A stretch of 64,000 nucleotides of DNA, from positions 2,092,501-2,156,500 of the forward strand of contig JADKFU010000005.1 of assembly GCA_016717285.1 (NCBI GenBank), written 5' to 3'. The notes under the pieces are model-generated. The model had not been told where the DNA came from, did no database searches, and was given only the letters and a program-made list of their open reading frames with translations. The DNA is from Chitinophagaceae bacterium (lineage in GTDB: Bacteria > Bacteroidota > Bacteroidia > Chitinophagales > UBA10324). The translations under genes and the position numbers were made by a program. Shown piece after piece: positions 53,553-63,553 of the stretch (position 1 is its first letter; the number at the start of each line of letters is the position of its first letter).

Positions 53553-54527
53553 CTATTTATCTCTGTGCAATAAGTTTTCTGATAATTTCCGTAAGCTGCT
53601 TTTATTCGTCTCGTGAACAGATACCTGATCAAGATATGACAATGCCTGTTGATAATGTTTTGCTGTTTCTTTCTGCGCCAATTCACTGATCCCTATCTTC
53701 TCGAATAGTTTTAAAACTGCATCAATTTTCTCTGCAGGATTAAAATGTGCCACACTATACCAGTCTTGCAATTCCTGTTTAACTTTTTCATCTGCGCTAT
53801 TCATCGCTTCAATTAAAAGGAACGTTTTCTTATTTTGAAGAATGTCGCCGCCAGGCTGCTTGCCTGTTTTTTCAGTACTGCCAAAACTATCGAGCCAATC
53901 GTCTTTTAGTTGAAAGGAAATGCCAAGCTGCTTTCCAAAATTATAGAGATGTTCTGCATCTTCAGCAGATGCACCACCTACTATGGCACCCATTTTCAAA
54001 GAAGCTGCTATTAACGAAGCAGTCTTCAATTCAATCATATTCAGATAATCGGAAACTTTTAGCTCTTGCAGCCTTTCGAAATTCATATCTAACTGCTGAC
54101 CTTCACAAACTTTGATGGCTGCTTCATTAAACAAATTTAAGAGCGTGGGTAGCTTTTGGGGATTTGTGTGCAACAAATATTTATACGCCGTCACCAGCAT
54201 GGCATCACCGGATAATATGGCAACAGTATTGCCAAATTTCTCATGCACACTTGGCAATCCCCTGCGCAACGGTGCATTGTCCATGATATCATCATGTATG
54301 AGGGTGAAATTGTGGAACAATTCAATTGCGAGCGCCTGTTGCATGGCTTGACTCGCATCGGTTCCAAACATTTCGCATGCATGCAACAGCATAACCGGAC
54401 GTATGCGCTTGCCGCCAAGACTCATCATATAGCCGAAGGGCTTATAAAGTTCCTCCGGCTCGCCGCTGAAAGATTGCGCAGCCAGCTCGTGGTTAAATAA
54501 ATCCTGCAATTCATTAATGCTTTTCAT
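53553..54527 (-). CDS. Polyprenyl diphosphate synthase
   Basis: The protein of about 324 residues has the trans-isoprenyl synthase motifs: GGKRIRP (38-44), the first aspartate-rich motif DDIMD (79-83) in HDDIMDNAPLRRG, and the second in FQLKDDWLDSFG (about 206-217). It condenses isopentenyl diphosphate with an allylic primer to make farnesyl, geranylgeranyl or longer chains for quinones and carriers. I start it at the ATG at 54527 (MKSINELQDL); the extra eight residues of the longer frame are not conserved-looking. It is followed by RNase R upstream on the same strand. Confidence 0.93.
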   Translation of the reverse strand: MKSINELQDLFNHELAAQSFSGEPEELYKPFGYMMSLGGKRIRPVMLLHACEMFGTDASQAMQQALAIELFHNFTLIHDDIMDNAPLRRGLPSVHEKFGNTVAILSGDAMLVTAYKYLLHTNPQKLPTLLNLFNEAAIKVCEGQQLDMNFERLQELKVSDYLNMIELKTASLIAASLKMGAIVGGASAEDAEHLYNFGKQLGISFQLKDDWLDSFGSTEKTGKQPGGDILQNKKTFLLIEAMNSADEKVKQELQDWYSVAHFNPAEKIDAVLKLFEKIGISELAQKETAKHYQQALSYLDQVSVHETNKSSLRKLSENLLHRDK

Positions 54528-54597
54528 TCCTTTCAAGGAGAGTATCATCATCTTTTCAAAAAAACAATTTCAATATCTGTTATAAACCTGATAAATA

Positions 54598-56742
54598 TCA
54601 GTTGTCGCTTTCCACCAATAAAAAATCAATCATTCTCTTTGCAAGGTTTGTTTTGAGCAACTTCACATGCACCTTATCGCCCAGTTGCAACTTCTTTCCA
54701 TAACGTGTTCCCTTAGCGCAGTGCTTCTTCTGATCGTACACAAAAAAATCGCTTTTGATTGAATCCATTCTAACCAGGCCTTCACAATATGAACCTTCGG
54801 TCATCACAAAAATGCCCCACTCAGTAACGCCTGAAATAAACCCGTCAAAGACCTCTCCTATTCTTTTGTCCATGAATTCAACCTGCTTTAACTTGACAGA
54901 CGTTCGTTCCGCATCTGCTGCATTGCGTTCCATTTCAGAGCAGTGATTACATATTTGTTCCATTTGCTGCCCTGAAACTTTTTGACCATTCAACACCTGC
55001 TCCAGAATTCTATGCGACATCATATCAGGATACCGTCGAATTGGTGAAGTAAAATGCGTATAGAATTCAAATGCTAATCCGTAATGGCCTATATTTTTTG
55101 TCGTATAAATTGCCTTTGCCATCGTTCTGATGGCCAATGTTTCCAGCATATACTGTTCAGGTTTTCCTTTCAGCTTTTCCATCATTTTATTGAAAGAATG
55201 AGCGGTATGTTTAGGAGTGCTGAAATTTAATTTATATCCGAAAAGCTGCGCAAACTCAGCAAAGTTTTTCAGTTTTTCATCGTCAGGAAGATCATGAACG
55301 CGGTAAACAAACGGAATCTCCTTTCCTTTTCTATTGCCTACAAATTCCGCCACTTTCCTGTTGGCCAGCAACATAAAATCTTCAATCAGCAAGTGTGCAT
55401 CCTTACGCTCCTTTACAAATACTTCAACCGGATTCGCTGCATCATCCAACCGGAATTTTACCTCGATAGTATCAAAATTAATAGCGCCATTTTTAAATCG
55501 CCTTGCACGTAATTGTTTCGCAATAGCATTCAGATTCATGAGCGCACCTAAAAGATCATCTTCCTTTCCTTCCAATATTTCCTGTGCTGCTTCATAGGAA
55601 AACCTCCGCTTCGAATGAATCACTGTTTTTCCAAACCATTCACTTTTTACATCTCCCTTATCATCCATCACAAATACAGCAGCAAAACACAGCTTGTCAT
55701 TTTCAGGCGTGAGAGAACAAATACCATTCGATAATTTTTCAGGCAACATAGGTACACAACGGTCTACGAGATAAACAGAAGTAGTCCGCAACTGCGCTTC
55801 ATGATCAAGCGCAGATCCTGGTTTTACATAATGTGTAACGTCGGCAATATGAACTCCCACCTCAAATAATCCCTCCTCCAGTTCCCGATAAGAAATTGCA
55901 TCATCAAAATCTTTGGCATCCTCCGGGTCAATTGTAAAAGTGATTACATCCCTGAAATCCTTTCTGCGTTGAATTTCATCTTCCGGGATTATATCAGGAT
56001 AATTTTCTGATTCTTTCAGTACATCATCAGGAAATTCGAGCCGGAATCCACTTTCAATCAGGATGGACTGCATTTCCGTTTCATTCTCCCCGACTTTTCC
56101 CAGTACTTTGATCACTTCTCCCAATGGATGCGGCGTACCTGCTTCCCAGGATGTCATTTTTACCAACACCTTTTCACCTTTTTTGGCGGCAGCAGATTTA
56201 TCTTTAGGAATAATGAAATCGACATCAGTATTCTTCAGCTCAGGAATAAAAAACAATCGCTCTCCTATCTGTTCCACAACACCTATAAAAGAATCTCTAG
56301 CACGTTCCATTATTTCAACCACCCGACCTTCAGGTTTTTTTCGATTCCGCTTCATCAACGAAACTTTCACTTTGTCGCCATTAAACGCGGTATTCAGGTT
56401 GTCGCGGTTTACCCAGATATCCTGCTCGCTGCCTGGTGACACCACGTATCCGTGACCGGCTGATGTTATTTCTATTACGCCTTCCATCAGTTTATCGGAA
56501 TCAGCGTTTGCAGCAGATGTTGCAGCATGTGCATGCCGAAACTGGCTTCCACGCTGTTGCAAAAAGCCGGACTCCATTAATGACTGAACCGACTTATAGA
56601 GGTCATCCTTATGAAAGCGGGTCGAAAATTTTTTTTTCAACTGTTTAAACGATACATATCGTCCTTGTTCCTGTAAAAAATAATTCACCAGCGCATGTTC
56701 GGCACGGGCGTGTTTGGATGTGCTTTTGTTTTCTGTTGACAT
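54598..56742 (-). CDS. rnr: Ribonuclease R
   Basis: The protein of about 714 residues has an N-terminal winged-helix (YVSFKQLKKKFSTRFHKDDL), cold-shock domains, the catalytic RNB domain with VITFTIDPEDAKDFDDAISY (the four metal-binding aspartates), HIADVTHYVKPGSALDHEA, TSPIRRYPDMMSHRIL, and a C-terminal S1 domain (GEVFDGFISGVTEWGIFVMT). It degrades structured RNA from the 3' end. I start it at the ATG at 56742; 18 more residues of the longer frame come from the promoter region, where a TACCTTTG box lies at 56764-56757. Confidence 0.96.
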   Translation of the reverse strand: MSTENKSTSKHARAEHALVNYFLQEQGRYVSFKQLKKKFSTRFHKDDLYKSVQSLMESGFLQQRGSQFRHAHAATSAANADSDKLMEGVIEITSAGHGYVVSPGSEQDIWVNRDNLNTAFNGDKVKVSLMKRNRKKPEGRVVEIMERARDSFIGVVEQIGERLFFIPELKNTDVDFIIPKDKSAAAKKGEKVLVKMTSWEAGTPHPLGEVIKVLGKVGENETEMQSILIESGFRLEFPDDVLKESENYPDIIPEDEIQRRKDFRDVITFTIDPEDAKDFDDAISYRELEEGLFEVGVHIADVTHYVKPGSALDHEAQLRTTSVYLVDRCVPMLPEKLSNGICSLTPENDKLCFAAVFVMDDKGDVKSEWFGKTVIHSKRRFSYEAAQEILEGKEDDLLGALMNLNAIAKQLRARRFKNGAINFDTIEVKFRLDDAANPVEVFVKERKDAHLLIEDFMLLANRKVAEFVGNRKGKEIPFVYRVHDLPDDEKLKNFAEFAQLFGYKLNFSTPKHTAHSFNKMMEKLKGKPEQYMLETLAIRTMAKAIYTTKNIGHYGLAFEFYTHFTSPIRRYPDMMSHRILEQVLNGQKVSGQQMEQICNHCSEMERNAADAERTSVKLKQVEFMDKRIGEVFDGFISGVTEWGIFVMTEGSYCEGLVRMDSIKSDFFVYDQKKHCAKGTRYGKKLQLGDKVHVKLLKTNLAKRMIDFLLVESDN

Positions 56743-57133
56743 AGTAGTATAAAATACAAAGGTATTGAAAGCGGTTGGATTCATCGGGTTACACAAATGA
56801 AAAGGGGCAAGACATTTCCGTTATTTGGTTTTTCCCGCAACGGTGTAAAGTGTTCAAAGTTAAATCCACTTATTTCCTTTACGGCCTTTGCCTTTTGCGA
56901 GCGATATTTTTTAAAACATTTTGGTATTGATTTCAGTCCTGTAAACAGAAAATAAACCCTGGCGATCTGTCTTTTCATTTTGCTAATGGTTAATGTAGCC
57001 TGAACCGTTATTTTTATAGTATACCATCCCCAAATGATACAGCAGTTCATAGCATCAGAATTGCCAAACGATGAACAAGTGCTTGATTCCGGGTATTTTT
57101 TTTGTAACATAGTACCATCAAAATTTCGCAACC

Positions 57134-57853
57134 ATGAAAGAACTTAATCCAAACTGGCTAACGGAAGGTTGGGTGGATTTTGAATACAAGAAATACATCC
57201 TGATGGCTTATTTACAGCAGGTAAGCTTTGAATTTGTTGAGAAAAAACTCTATCCGTTGCTGTCTGATCTTGTGATGCATTACAACAATCTGCACACCAT
57301 TAAAAAAAACAAAACCTATGTATCCAATTTTTTCCCCAAACAAGTCAGTAAGTTGGATCTGGAAAATTTCAGGATAGCATTTGAACGGCTGATGGCAGAT
57401 GAAGAATATATGGAAGAAGTGGAAGCAATCATAGATTTTTCAATACCACTCATGCAGCGACATTTGGAGGAAGGCAAGGAAATTTACCAACAAGTGGAAG
57501 ATAACCTCAGAATATTCCCGGTAGGTATTGTTTCCTTAAATCCGGAAGCAGGCTATATGATGCTTTCAAAAAACAGAACATCAGATACTGGTGTTTACAG
57601 TTATCTCATCACCATATTTGAAAATGCAAATGAAAAATTCAGAGGTATTAAGACTGAATTTATTGGGAATTACTCGCGTAGCTTTTCAAATACCTTTGAA
57701 GAAATAAAATTTCAACTGATCAAAGAATTCAAACACTTGCCAAATCCAGCCGTATATGTTGTAGAATCAAAAGCTGACTACCCGCTCCAGGAGACCTTAC
57801 TGCCGGTTGCAAAACGATCGCTCGTAAGATATCTGTATCAGGCAAAGCTTTAG
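57134..57853 (+). CDS. Conserved hypothetical protein
   Basis: The 239-residue cytoplasmic protein begins MKELNPNWLTEGWVDFEYKK and has long helices followed by an alpha/beta half (VGIVSLNPEAGYMMLSKNRT, YSYLITIFENANEKFRGIKT, EFKHLPNPAVYVVESKADYP, LQETLLPVAKRSLVRYLY). I do not recognise a named family, although the sequence looks like a well-kept single-copy gene. A T-rich TATTTTTTTTG precedes it as a possible promoter box. Confidence 0.72.
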   Translation: MKELNPNWLTEGWVDFEYKKYILMAYLQQVSFEFVEKKLYPLLSDLVMHYNNLHTIKKNKTYVSNFFPKQVSKLDLENFRIAFERLMADEEYMEEVEAIIDFSIPLMQRHLEEGKEIYQQVEDNLRIFPVGIVSLNPEAGYMMLSKNRTSDTGVYSYLITIFENANEKFRGIKTEFIGNYSRSFSNTFEEIKFQLIKEFKHLPNPAVYVVESKADYPLQETLLPVAKRSLVRYLYQAKL

Positions 57854-57898
57854 CCCTGCACAACATCCGTTTATCTTTCAAAAAAAATAAACAATCAA

Positions 57899-58249
57899 TT
57901 ATTGTCCTTGCGCTGAAGTATCAGGTGTAGCGGCAGGTGCAGGAGGAAGATTTGGAACCGCGGCTCCGCTGCCGAGATCAATATTTTCCAATTCTGATTT
58001 AGGGCCTGTTGGCGTTGATGAAGGAGTTCCAACAAAAAAAAGGGTTGATAAACTAAGCAATCCGACCGCAACTATCAGGGTCCACGTTGCCCGTTCCAGG
58101 AAATCTGTGGTTCGTTTTACACCCAGAATCTGATTGGAAATGCCCCCGAATGATGAACTTAGCCCGCCGCCTTTAGGATTTTGAATCAAAACAACCAACA
58201 TCAACATGATGCAGGCAATGATGATCAATACGATGATGAAGGAATACAT
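57899..58249 (-). CDS. secG: Preprotein translocase subunit SecG
   Basis: The 116-residue protein has two membrane helices (FIIVLIIIACIMLMLVVLIQ and TWTLIVAVGLLSLSTLFFVG) separated by the SecG signature NPKGGGLSSSFGG, then a proline-rich tail usual in Bacteroidota. It is part of the SecYEG channel. It starts within 3 bases after the upstream acidic protein stop, the last gene of a four-gene run with the sigma-54 regulator, lptE and the acidic protein. Confidence 0.95.
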   Translation of the reverse strand: MYSFIIVLIIIACIMLMLVVLIQNPKGGGLSSSFGGISNQILGVKRTTDFLERATWTLIVAVGLLSLSTLFFVGTPSSTPTGPKSELENIDLGSGAAVPNLPPAPAATPDTSAQGQ

Positions 58250-58251
58250 GG

Positions 58252-59847
58252 TTATTTTTTGCTTTTTAACTCTTTAATTCGAGCGGCAAAGAAAAGGCTT
58301 TTTTCGGGAAATTTCAAACTAAGGCGGGCATACATGCGAATGGCCTTGTCAATAAGGCCTTGCGACTCATATATGGATGCCAGAGTTTCAGTAACTATTT
58401 CATCATTCATTTCAATACTTTTCCTGGCCAACTCCGCGGGGGAAACTATCAACGCTGTCTTTTCAAGCGGTTCATGACGAATAGTTGAAACGATACGATC
58501 AATGGTATTGAGTTCATCCAGCATCACCGTTCCTGTGGGTCCGATATCCTCCACTGATTTTATTTCTTCGGATAAAAGATCCGTTTTCGGTTCCACTTTC
58601 TTTTCAACCTGATTGGTCGATCCTGCCTGCTTCTCCGGTTTAAAGAATTGCAACCAATCGAGAAAAGAATGAGACTTACCAGGAAGGAATTCGCCGGGTG
58701 ATGGAACATGTTCGCTGAAACGTAACTCAGAAGTTTCTTCTTTTAAATGCTTTTCGCTCATCACCGTCACCTCAGGAGTTGTACTATCAGGAATGCTTTC
58801 CATTTGCAGGATGGATTCCAACTCCGGATTTAATTCAATTGCTTCGGGCTCATCTGATTCCTCCTCAATATACATTGGCGAAAATTCAGCGCCTCCGCCT
58901 GCCCTGCTGTTGATCAGGTCTAATTCATTTCGTCTGTTTACTTCTTCCTGCTCTATCACCAGCAGTTCCATTTCCTTCCATCCTTCCAATTCATGATCGC
59001 CGGCTATTTCTTCACTGCCGGAACCTTCAGGCTCAATTTGCAAATTGATTTCTGCTTCTGAAATATTTCCCAGCTCATACACTTTCAGATCCTGGTCGAG
59101 ATCGCGTAAAATAAATTCTTCTTCAATCAATGATATGGATTCCACTTCAGGATCCGGCTCCTCTACAAAAGCAATTTCGTCTTCCTCTTCATTGAGTGGT
59201 TCATGAAGTGGCGCAAATTCACCATCGCCGGCAGTCTCATTTAATATCAAAAATTCCTGATTGCGTTCCTTTGCTACCTGTTCCTCCATTTCATGCTCCA
59301 GTTCCTTTATCACTTTAAGTTCTGAATCATCAATTCCCGGATCGATGGTTGCTGACCCGGCGGAATCAATTTTTGTAGAAGAAAATTCCGAACCGGCACT
59401 TTTCAAATCTTCTAAAATAAGTTGCGAATAAAGATCACTGCTATTTTCCTTTGCGATCTTCTCTCCTTCATGGGTTCCCAGAATCTGCTGCTTCCGATCA
59501 TGAATGGACCGAAGCAAATCATCCAGTTCATTATTGTCTGAAACGGTACTTACAAAAGGAATCTTCTTTTCATTGTTCAGATCATCACGGACTAAAACAG
59601 GCAGTGCTACCGTTGACGATGGATGCAAAAAACCATACAATTTTACTCTGTCAATGACATGTGCTGCGGCAAGATTCAGTTTTATTTCGAACCCGGGATC
59701 ACGCTGCAAGAATGATTTTCGCGTCAGCAACAACCAGCCCGTTTGAAAATACGGATAGTCACGTACCAGTTGTTCTATTGCAGTGTAATCAGCATTCTGC
59801 AAAGCTTCCTCTTTTAATAGTAAGCGCTGAATTTGATTTACATCCAT
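58252..59847 (-). CDS. Long acidic hypothetical protein between lptE and secG
   Basis: The 531-residue protein has a conserved-looking N-terminus (NQIQRLLLKEEALQNADYTA ... FQTGWLLLTRKSFLQRDP) and C-terminus (EIVTETLASIYESQGLIDKA, IRMYARLSLKFPEKSLFFAA), the latter a TPR-like helix pair. The long centre (about 130-400) is strongly acidic and of low complexity (EELEHEMEEQ, EEDEIAFVEEPDPEVE). Genes like this sit between lptE and secG in many Bacteroidota, with unknown function. It starts 1 base after the lptE stop. Confidence 0.8.
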   Translation of the reverse strand: MDVNQIQRLLLKEEALQNADYTAIEQLVRDYPYFQTGWLLLTRKSFLQRDPGFEIKLNLAAAHVIDRVKLYGFLHPSSTVALPVLVRDDLNNEKKIPFVSTVSDNNELDDLLRSIHDRKQQILGTHEGEKIAKENSSDLYSQLILEDLKSAGSEFSSTKIDSAGSATIDPGIDDSELKVIKELEHEMEEQVAKERNQEFLILNETAGDGEFAPLHEPLNEEEDEIAFVEEPDPEVESISLIEEEFILRDLDQDLKVYELGNISEAEINLQIEPEGSGSEEIAGDHELEGWKEMELLVIEQEEVNRRNELDLINSRAGGGAEFSPMYIEEESDEPEAIELNPELESILQMESIPDSTTPEVTVMSEKHLKEETSELRFSEHVPSPGEFLPGKSHSFLDWLQFFKPEKQAGSTNQVEKKVEPKTDLLSEEIKSVEDIGPTGTVMLDELNTIDRIVSTIRHEPLEKTALIVSPAELARKSIEMNDEIVTETLASIYESQGLIDKAIRMYARLSLKFPEKSLFFAARIKELKSKK

Positions 59848-59848
59848 G

Positions 59849-60355
59849 TCACCAATTTACTACTGCTTTATTAAAAATGTCATCCACCAATTGTTCATTG
59901 ATATCTTTTATGAGATCATCCTGTACAATTGCCAGATCCTTATTGCTGTCATAATCCGCATAACGTGAGAAGGAGCTTGTCCATGATTGCTTCTCATCCT
60001 GATGATTGAAATACTCCACACTAACAGTTATGGTTAACCGGTTCACCGCTGCAATTTCATTGGCCTGGGGAGCCACCGGCAACACCTGATAAGACATTAT
60101 CACAGCCTGGAATTCAAGGTCACCATCACTTTCCACCTGCTTCAGATTCGTGCTCGTAATAAATTTAAACCGCAATGCTTCCGTCATCGAATTAGCAAGG
60201 GAAGCCACAACAATTTGTGCCTGATTAGCAAATGGATGAACGGTATAGGTTTTTACATTGGGATCAATAGAGGCTCCTGTAAAAGAATAGATGCCGCAAC
60301 CTGAACAGGCGAGCAGGAAAATACAAGGCAGTAAGTAATTCAATTTTTTAAACAA
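59849..60355 (-). CDS. lptE: LPS-assembly lipoprotein LptE
   Basis: The protein of about 168 residues has a lipoprotein signal with ACSGCGIYSFTGASIDP, placing the lipidated cysteine in LACSGC, and an LptE-like domain (NSMTEALRFKFITSTNLKQV, AVIMSYQVLPVAPQANEIAA, LTITVSVEYFNHQDEKQSW). It should form the plug-barrel complex with LptD that inserts LPS into the outer membrane. The frame extends upstream to an ATG at 60472, inside the sigma-54 gene, but the signal peptide begins near the TTG at 60355, so a TTG start is more likely. Confidence 0.85.
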   Translation of the reverse strand: MFKKLNYLLPCIFLLACSGCGIYSFTGASIDPNVKTYTVHPFANQAQIVVASLANSMTEALRFKFITSTNLKQVESDGDLEFQAVIMSYQVLPVAPQANEIAAVNRLTITVSVEYFNHQDEKQSWTSSFSRYADYDSNKDLAIVQDDLIKDINEQLVDDIFNKAVVNW

Positions 60356-60398
60356 GAGGATGATCGTATTATCTGTTTGTTGCTGAAATGAAAACGTG

Positions 60399-61592
60399 TT
60401 ACTCTGCAATTTTGTATTCCTTGATTTTCCTGTACAATGTTCTTTCGCTGATTCCGAGGTCGCGAGCCGCATCTCTGCGTTTTTGACGGTGCTTTTTCAG
60501 CGCCCGCTGAATCATTTCTTTTTCCTTCTCCATCAGCGACAATGATTCTTCCACCTCAATTGGTTTCTCATGGATGGCATCTATCACGATAGCTTTATCA
60601 GAATGTGGTTTGGCATCAGCAAACATTTCAGCATTCTTTAAAGCAACATCATCATGGTGATGTTGGTCGGCCGGCATAAGTCCGTACACTACTTTCTTCA
60701 GGTCGTTGATATCATTGCGCATATCAAACAACACTTTGTAAAGAAGTTCACGTTCTGAGAAGTCAGCATTATGGCTTCCAGAAGATGCAAGCATTGGCAA
60801 ATTACTTTGGGGTGCATTAGGAATAAAAGCATGCAATTCGTGGGCAGTTACAAATTTCTCTTTCGAAAGTACAGAAACCTGTTCCGCCATATTTTTCAAT
60901 TCGCGAACATTTCCCGGCCAGGAATAATTAGTCAATAAATTCTTTGCCTGCTCATCTAATTGAATGGGTGAACGTTTGTATTTTTCTGCAAAGTCAATAC
61001 AAAACTTACGAAAGAGCACTGGGATATCTTCTTTTCGTTCTCTCAATGGTGAAACCGTAATGGGAACTGTGTTGAGCCGATAATACAAATCCTCACGAAA
61101 GCGACCCATGTGCACACGCTCCAACAAGTTTACATTGGTAGCCGCAATTACACGGACATCCGTTTTTTGAACTTTTGAAGAACCTACTCTGATGAACTCC
61201 TGCGATTCAAGGACGCGTAATAAACGGGCTTGAGTGCCGAGGGGCAATTCTCCGATTTCATCGAGAAAAATGGTACCACCATTCACCGTTTCAAAATAAC
61301 CCTTTCTTCCTTCGTGCGCACCTGTGAATGATCCTTTCTCGTGTCCAAATAATTCAGAGTCGATAGTGCCTTCGGGAATGGCACCACAATTCACCGCTAT
61401 AAAGGGATTGTGTTTTCGCGGACTGAGTTGATGAATGATCTGTGAGAAAACTTCCTTACCAACTCCACTTTCACCTGTAATTAAGGTACTGAGATCCGTT
61501 GGCGCCACCAAAATCGCAACACTCAAGGCCTGGTTAAGTCCAGGAGAATTGCCGATGATTGCGAAGCGCTGTTTGATTGATTGTATTTCCAC
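60399..61592 (-). CDS. Sigma-54-dependent transcriptional activator
   Basis: The 397-residue protein has an AAA+ domain with Walker A GESGVGKE (about 40-47), the sigma-54 contact loop GSFTGA (usual form GAFTGA), Walker B GGTIFLDEIGEL and RFREDLYYRLNTVP, and a Fis-type C-terminal HTH (RRDAARDLGISERTLYRKIK). It lacks a receiver domain, so it is not a classical response regulator. It lies upstream of lptE, the acidic protein and secG, a common Bacteroidota arrangement. Its target promoters are not visible here. Confidence 0.93.
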   Translation of the reverse strand: MEIQSIKQRFAIIGNSPGLNQALSVAILVAPTDLSTLITGESGVGKEVFSQIIHQLSPRKHNPFIAVNCGAIPEGTIDSELFGHEKGSFTGAHEGRKGYFETVNGGTIFLDEIGELPLGTQARLLRVLESQEFIRVGSSKVQKTDVRVIAATNVNLLERVHMGRFREDLYYRLNTVPITVSPLRERKEDIPVLFRKFCIDFAEKYKRSPIQLDEQAKNLLTNYSWPGNVRELKNMAEQVSVLSKEKFVTAHELHAFIPNAPQSNLPMLASSGSHNADFSERELLYKVLFDMRNDINDLKKVVYGLMPADQHHHDDVALKNAEMFADAKPHSDKAIVIDAIHEKPIEVEESLSLMEKEKEMIQRALKKHRQKRRDAARDLGISERTLYRKIKEYKIAE

Positions 61593-61605
61593 TGGATTTA
61601 TTGAT

Positions 61606-61866
61606 GTGCGGATGAATTGATGTGCCGATGTTTTGATGCCCCGATGTGCCGATGCATTGCTTTGTAAATTTGAGATAATGTTTTATTGACTGTTCCTGTT
61701 GTCTGTTGTCTGTTGTCTGTTGTCTGTTGTCTGTTGTCTGTTATCTAACTCACCATTTACTATTTACTATTCACCATTCACTATTTCTCCTGCGACTGAC
61801 TAAAGAACTAATGTCTAATGACCAATTACTAACGACTCAGGACTAACTACTAACGACTTTTACTCA
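61606..61866. repeat. Cluster of short tandem repeats including (TGTCTGT)n
   Basis: The gap holds GATGTGCCGAT-type units (61612-61660, related to 22238-22272), a run of (TGTTGTC)n units at 61697-61742, ATTCACCATTCACTATTT-like units, and CACTACTCACTACTCACC at the miaB end. Most have a 7-base period. No gene is present. Confidence 0.8.
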
Positions 61867-63297
61867 CTACTCACTACTCACCACTTCTCCCATCAACGTT
61901 GCCGAAGTAAAAGCATCCACTCTCACTGTTACGTAGTCGCCAATACAAATATTGTTTTTGGGAAAGATGATGACCTTATTATGTGTAGTTCTGCCGAACA
62001 ACTGATCTTTGGAACGTTTTGAAATTCCTTCCGCGAGCACTTCATATTCATTGCCAACTTCGCCTGCATGAATTTGTTGCTGATGCTGATGTTGTAACGC
62101 CACAATTTCCGACAACCGCCGGCTTTTTGTTTCAGCAGAAACATCATCTGTAAAATTCTTCTCCGCAGGTGTTCCGGGTCGCTCGGAGTAACTGAACATG
62201 TAAGCGAGATTGTATTTTACATATTCCATCATGCTCAGAGTTTCAGCATGATCCTTTTCGGTTTCGCCACAGAACCCTGTGATAATATCGGTTGATATTC
62301 CACAGCCCGGAAGAATGCTCCTGATCGTATTAATACGTTCGAGATACCAGTCACGATCATACGTTCTGTTCATCCGTTTCAACACTTCAGAACTGCCTGA
62401 TTGAACAGGCAGGTGAATGTGCTTACAGATGTTATGGTAAGCTGACATGGTATGCACTACTTCGTCTGTAATATCCTTTGGATGAGAAGTAGAAAACCTT
62501 ACCCGAAGTAATGGATGCACCTTCGCCACCTGCTCAAGCAATTGTGCAAAATTCAAAGTGTCACCGCTTGCGGGGTTTTTCCAGAAGTAAGAATCGACAT
62601 TTTGTCCGAGCAATGTTACTTCACGGTAGCCTTGCACAAACAATGCAGTTGCTTCATCAATTATTGATTGCGGATCACGACTGCGTTCTCTACCGCGTGT
62701 AAAAGGCACCACGCAAAAAGAACACATGTTATTGCAACCGCGCATGATAGAAATAAATGCGGTGATACCATTGCTGTTCAGCCTCACGGGATTAATATCA
62801 GCATATGTCTCTTCACGCGACAATAATACATTCACACCTTTATGACCGTCTTCCGCTTTAGCAACCAATAAGGGCAAATCACGGTAGGCGTCTGGTCCGA
62901 TTACGATATCCACTATTTTCTCTTCTTCAAGAAATTTTGATTTTAAACGTTCAGCCATGCAACCCAACACGCCAATTAGCGTATCAGGATTATTTTGCTT
63001 TGCTTTCTTAAATTCAGTCAGGCGTTGGCGTACACGTTGTTCTGCATTTTCGCGAATGGAACAGGTGTTGATCAACACAAGATCAGCTTCCATGAAATTT
63101 TCTGTAACAGCAAATCCATCTTTCATTAAAATAGAAGCGATGATCTCCGAGTCGCTGAAGTTCATGGCACAGCCATAGCTTTCGATATAAAAGCTTCGCC
63201 GGATGGAAGAAACAGAAGCGGGATGCTTTACCGCAAGGGCTTCACCCTGACGGTTTTCATCGTGTATCTCCGCAGCAACATCTAATGTGACAGGCAT
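61867..63297 (-). CDS. miaB: tRNA-2-methylthio-N6-dimethylallyladenosine synthase MiaB
   Basis: The 476-residue protein has the three MiaB parts: an N-terminal UPF0004 domain with YIESYGCAMNFSDSE (first cluster cysteine near 43), VLGCMAERLKSK, the radical-SAM core with CNNMCSFCVVPFTRGRERSR (CxxxCxxC), and a C-terminal TRAM domain (NEYEVLAEGISKRSKDQLFG, VRVDAFTSATLMGEVV). It adds the methylthio group at A37 of tRNAs reading U-starting codons. A promoter lies just upstream. It has no operon partner here. Confidence 0.97.
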   Translation of the reverse strand: MPVTLDVAAEIHDENRQGEALAVKHPASVSSIRRSFYIESYGCAMNFSDSEIIASILMKDGFAVTENFMEADLVLINTCSIRENAEQRVRQRLTEFKKAKQNNPDTLIGVLGCMAERLKSKFLEEEKIVDIVIGPDAYRDLPLLVAKAEDGHKGVNVLLSREETYADINPVRLNSNGITAFISIMRGCNNMCSFCVVPFTRGRERSRDPQSIIDEATALFVQGYREVTLLGQNVDSYFWKNPASGDTLNFAQLLEQVAKVHPLLRVRFSTSHPKDITDEVVHTMSAYHNICKHIHLPVQSGSSEVLKRMNRTYDRDWYLERINTIRSILPGCGISTDIITGFCGETEKDHAETLSMMEYVKYNLAYMFSYSERPGTPAEKNFTDDVSAETKSRRLSEIVALQHQHQQQIHAGEVGNEYEVLAEGISKRSKDQLFGRTTHNKVIIFPKNNICIGDYVTVRVDAFTSATLMGEVVSSE

Positions 63298-63320
63298 CTG
63301 TTTGCTAAAAAAATGAAGGC

Positions 63321-63353
63321 CAAAGATAGTAATTTGGGAGGGATCCGTGACAA
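63321..63353 (-). promoter_or_regulatory. Promoter of miaB
   Basis: TTG (63353-63351), a 22-base spacer and TATCTTTG (63328-63321) on the minus strand, 24 bases upstream of the miaB ATG. Confidence 0.5.
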
Positions 63354-63553
63354 GAATTCAGGCTGAGTGGTGTTTCAATTCCTGAAATATTTGGCACCTG
63401 GTACGGAAATCACGGAAAATGATAATGGTAAAATTTTGTCGGGTAATACTCCATTTGGATATTGAGTGAAAGCATTTAAATTAAACAGCCATTCAAAAAA
63501 AAGCAGCCATTGAAATTTTCAATTGCTGCCTGAAAAGAATTGATTCAATTGAT

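Noticed and set aside
56781..57131. 116-codon minus-strand frame upstream of rnr
   Set aside because: Overlaps the rnr promoter region and shows no protein-like conservation pattern.
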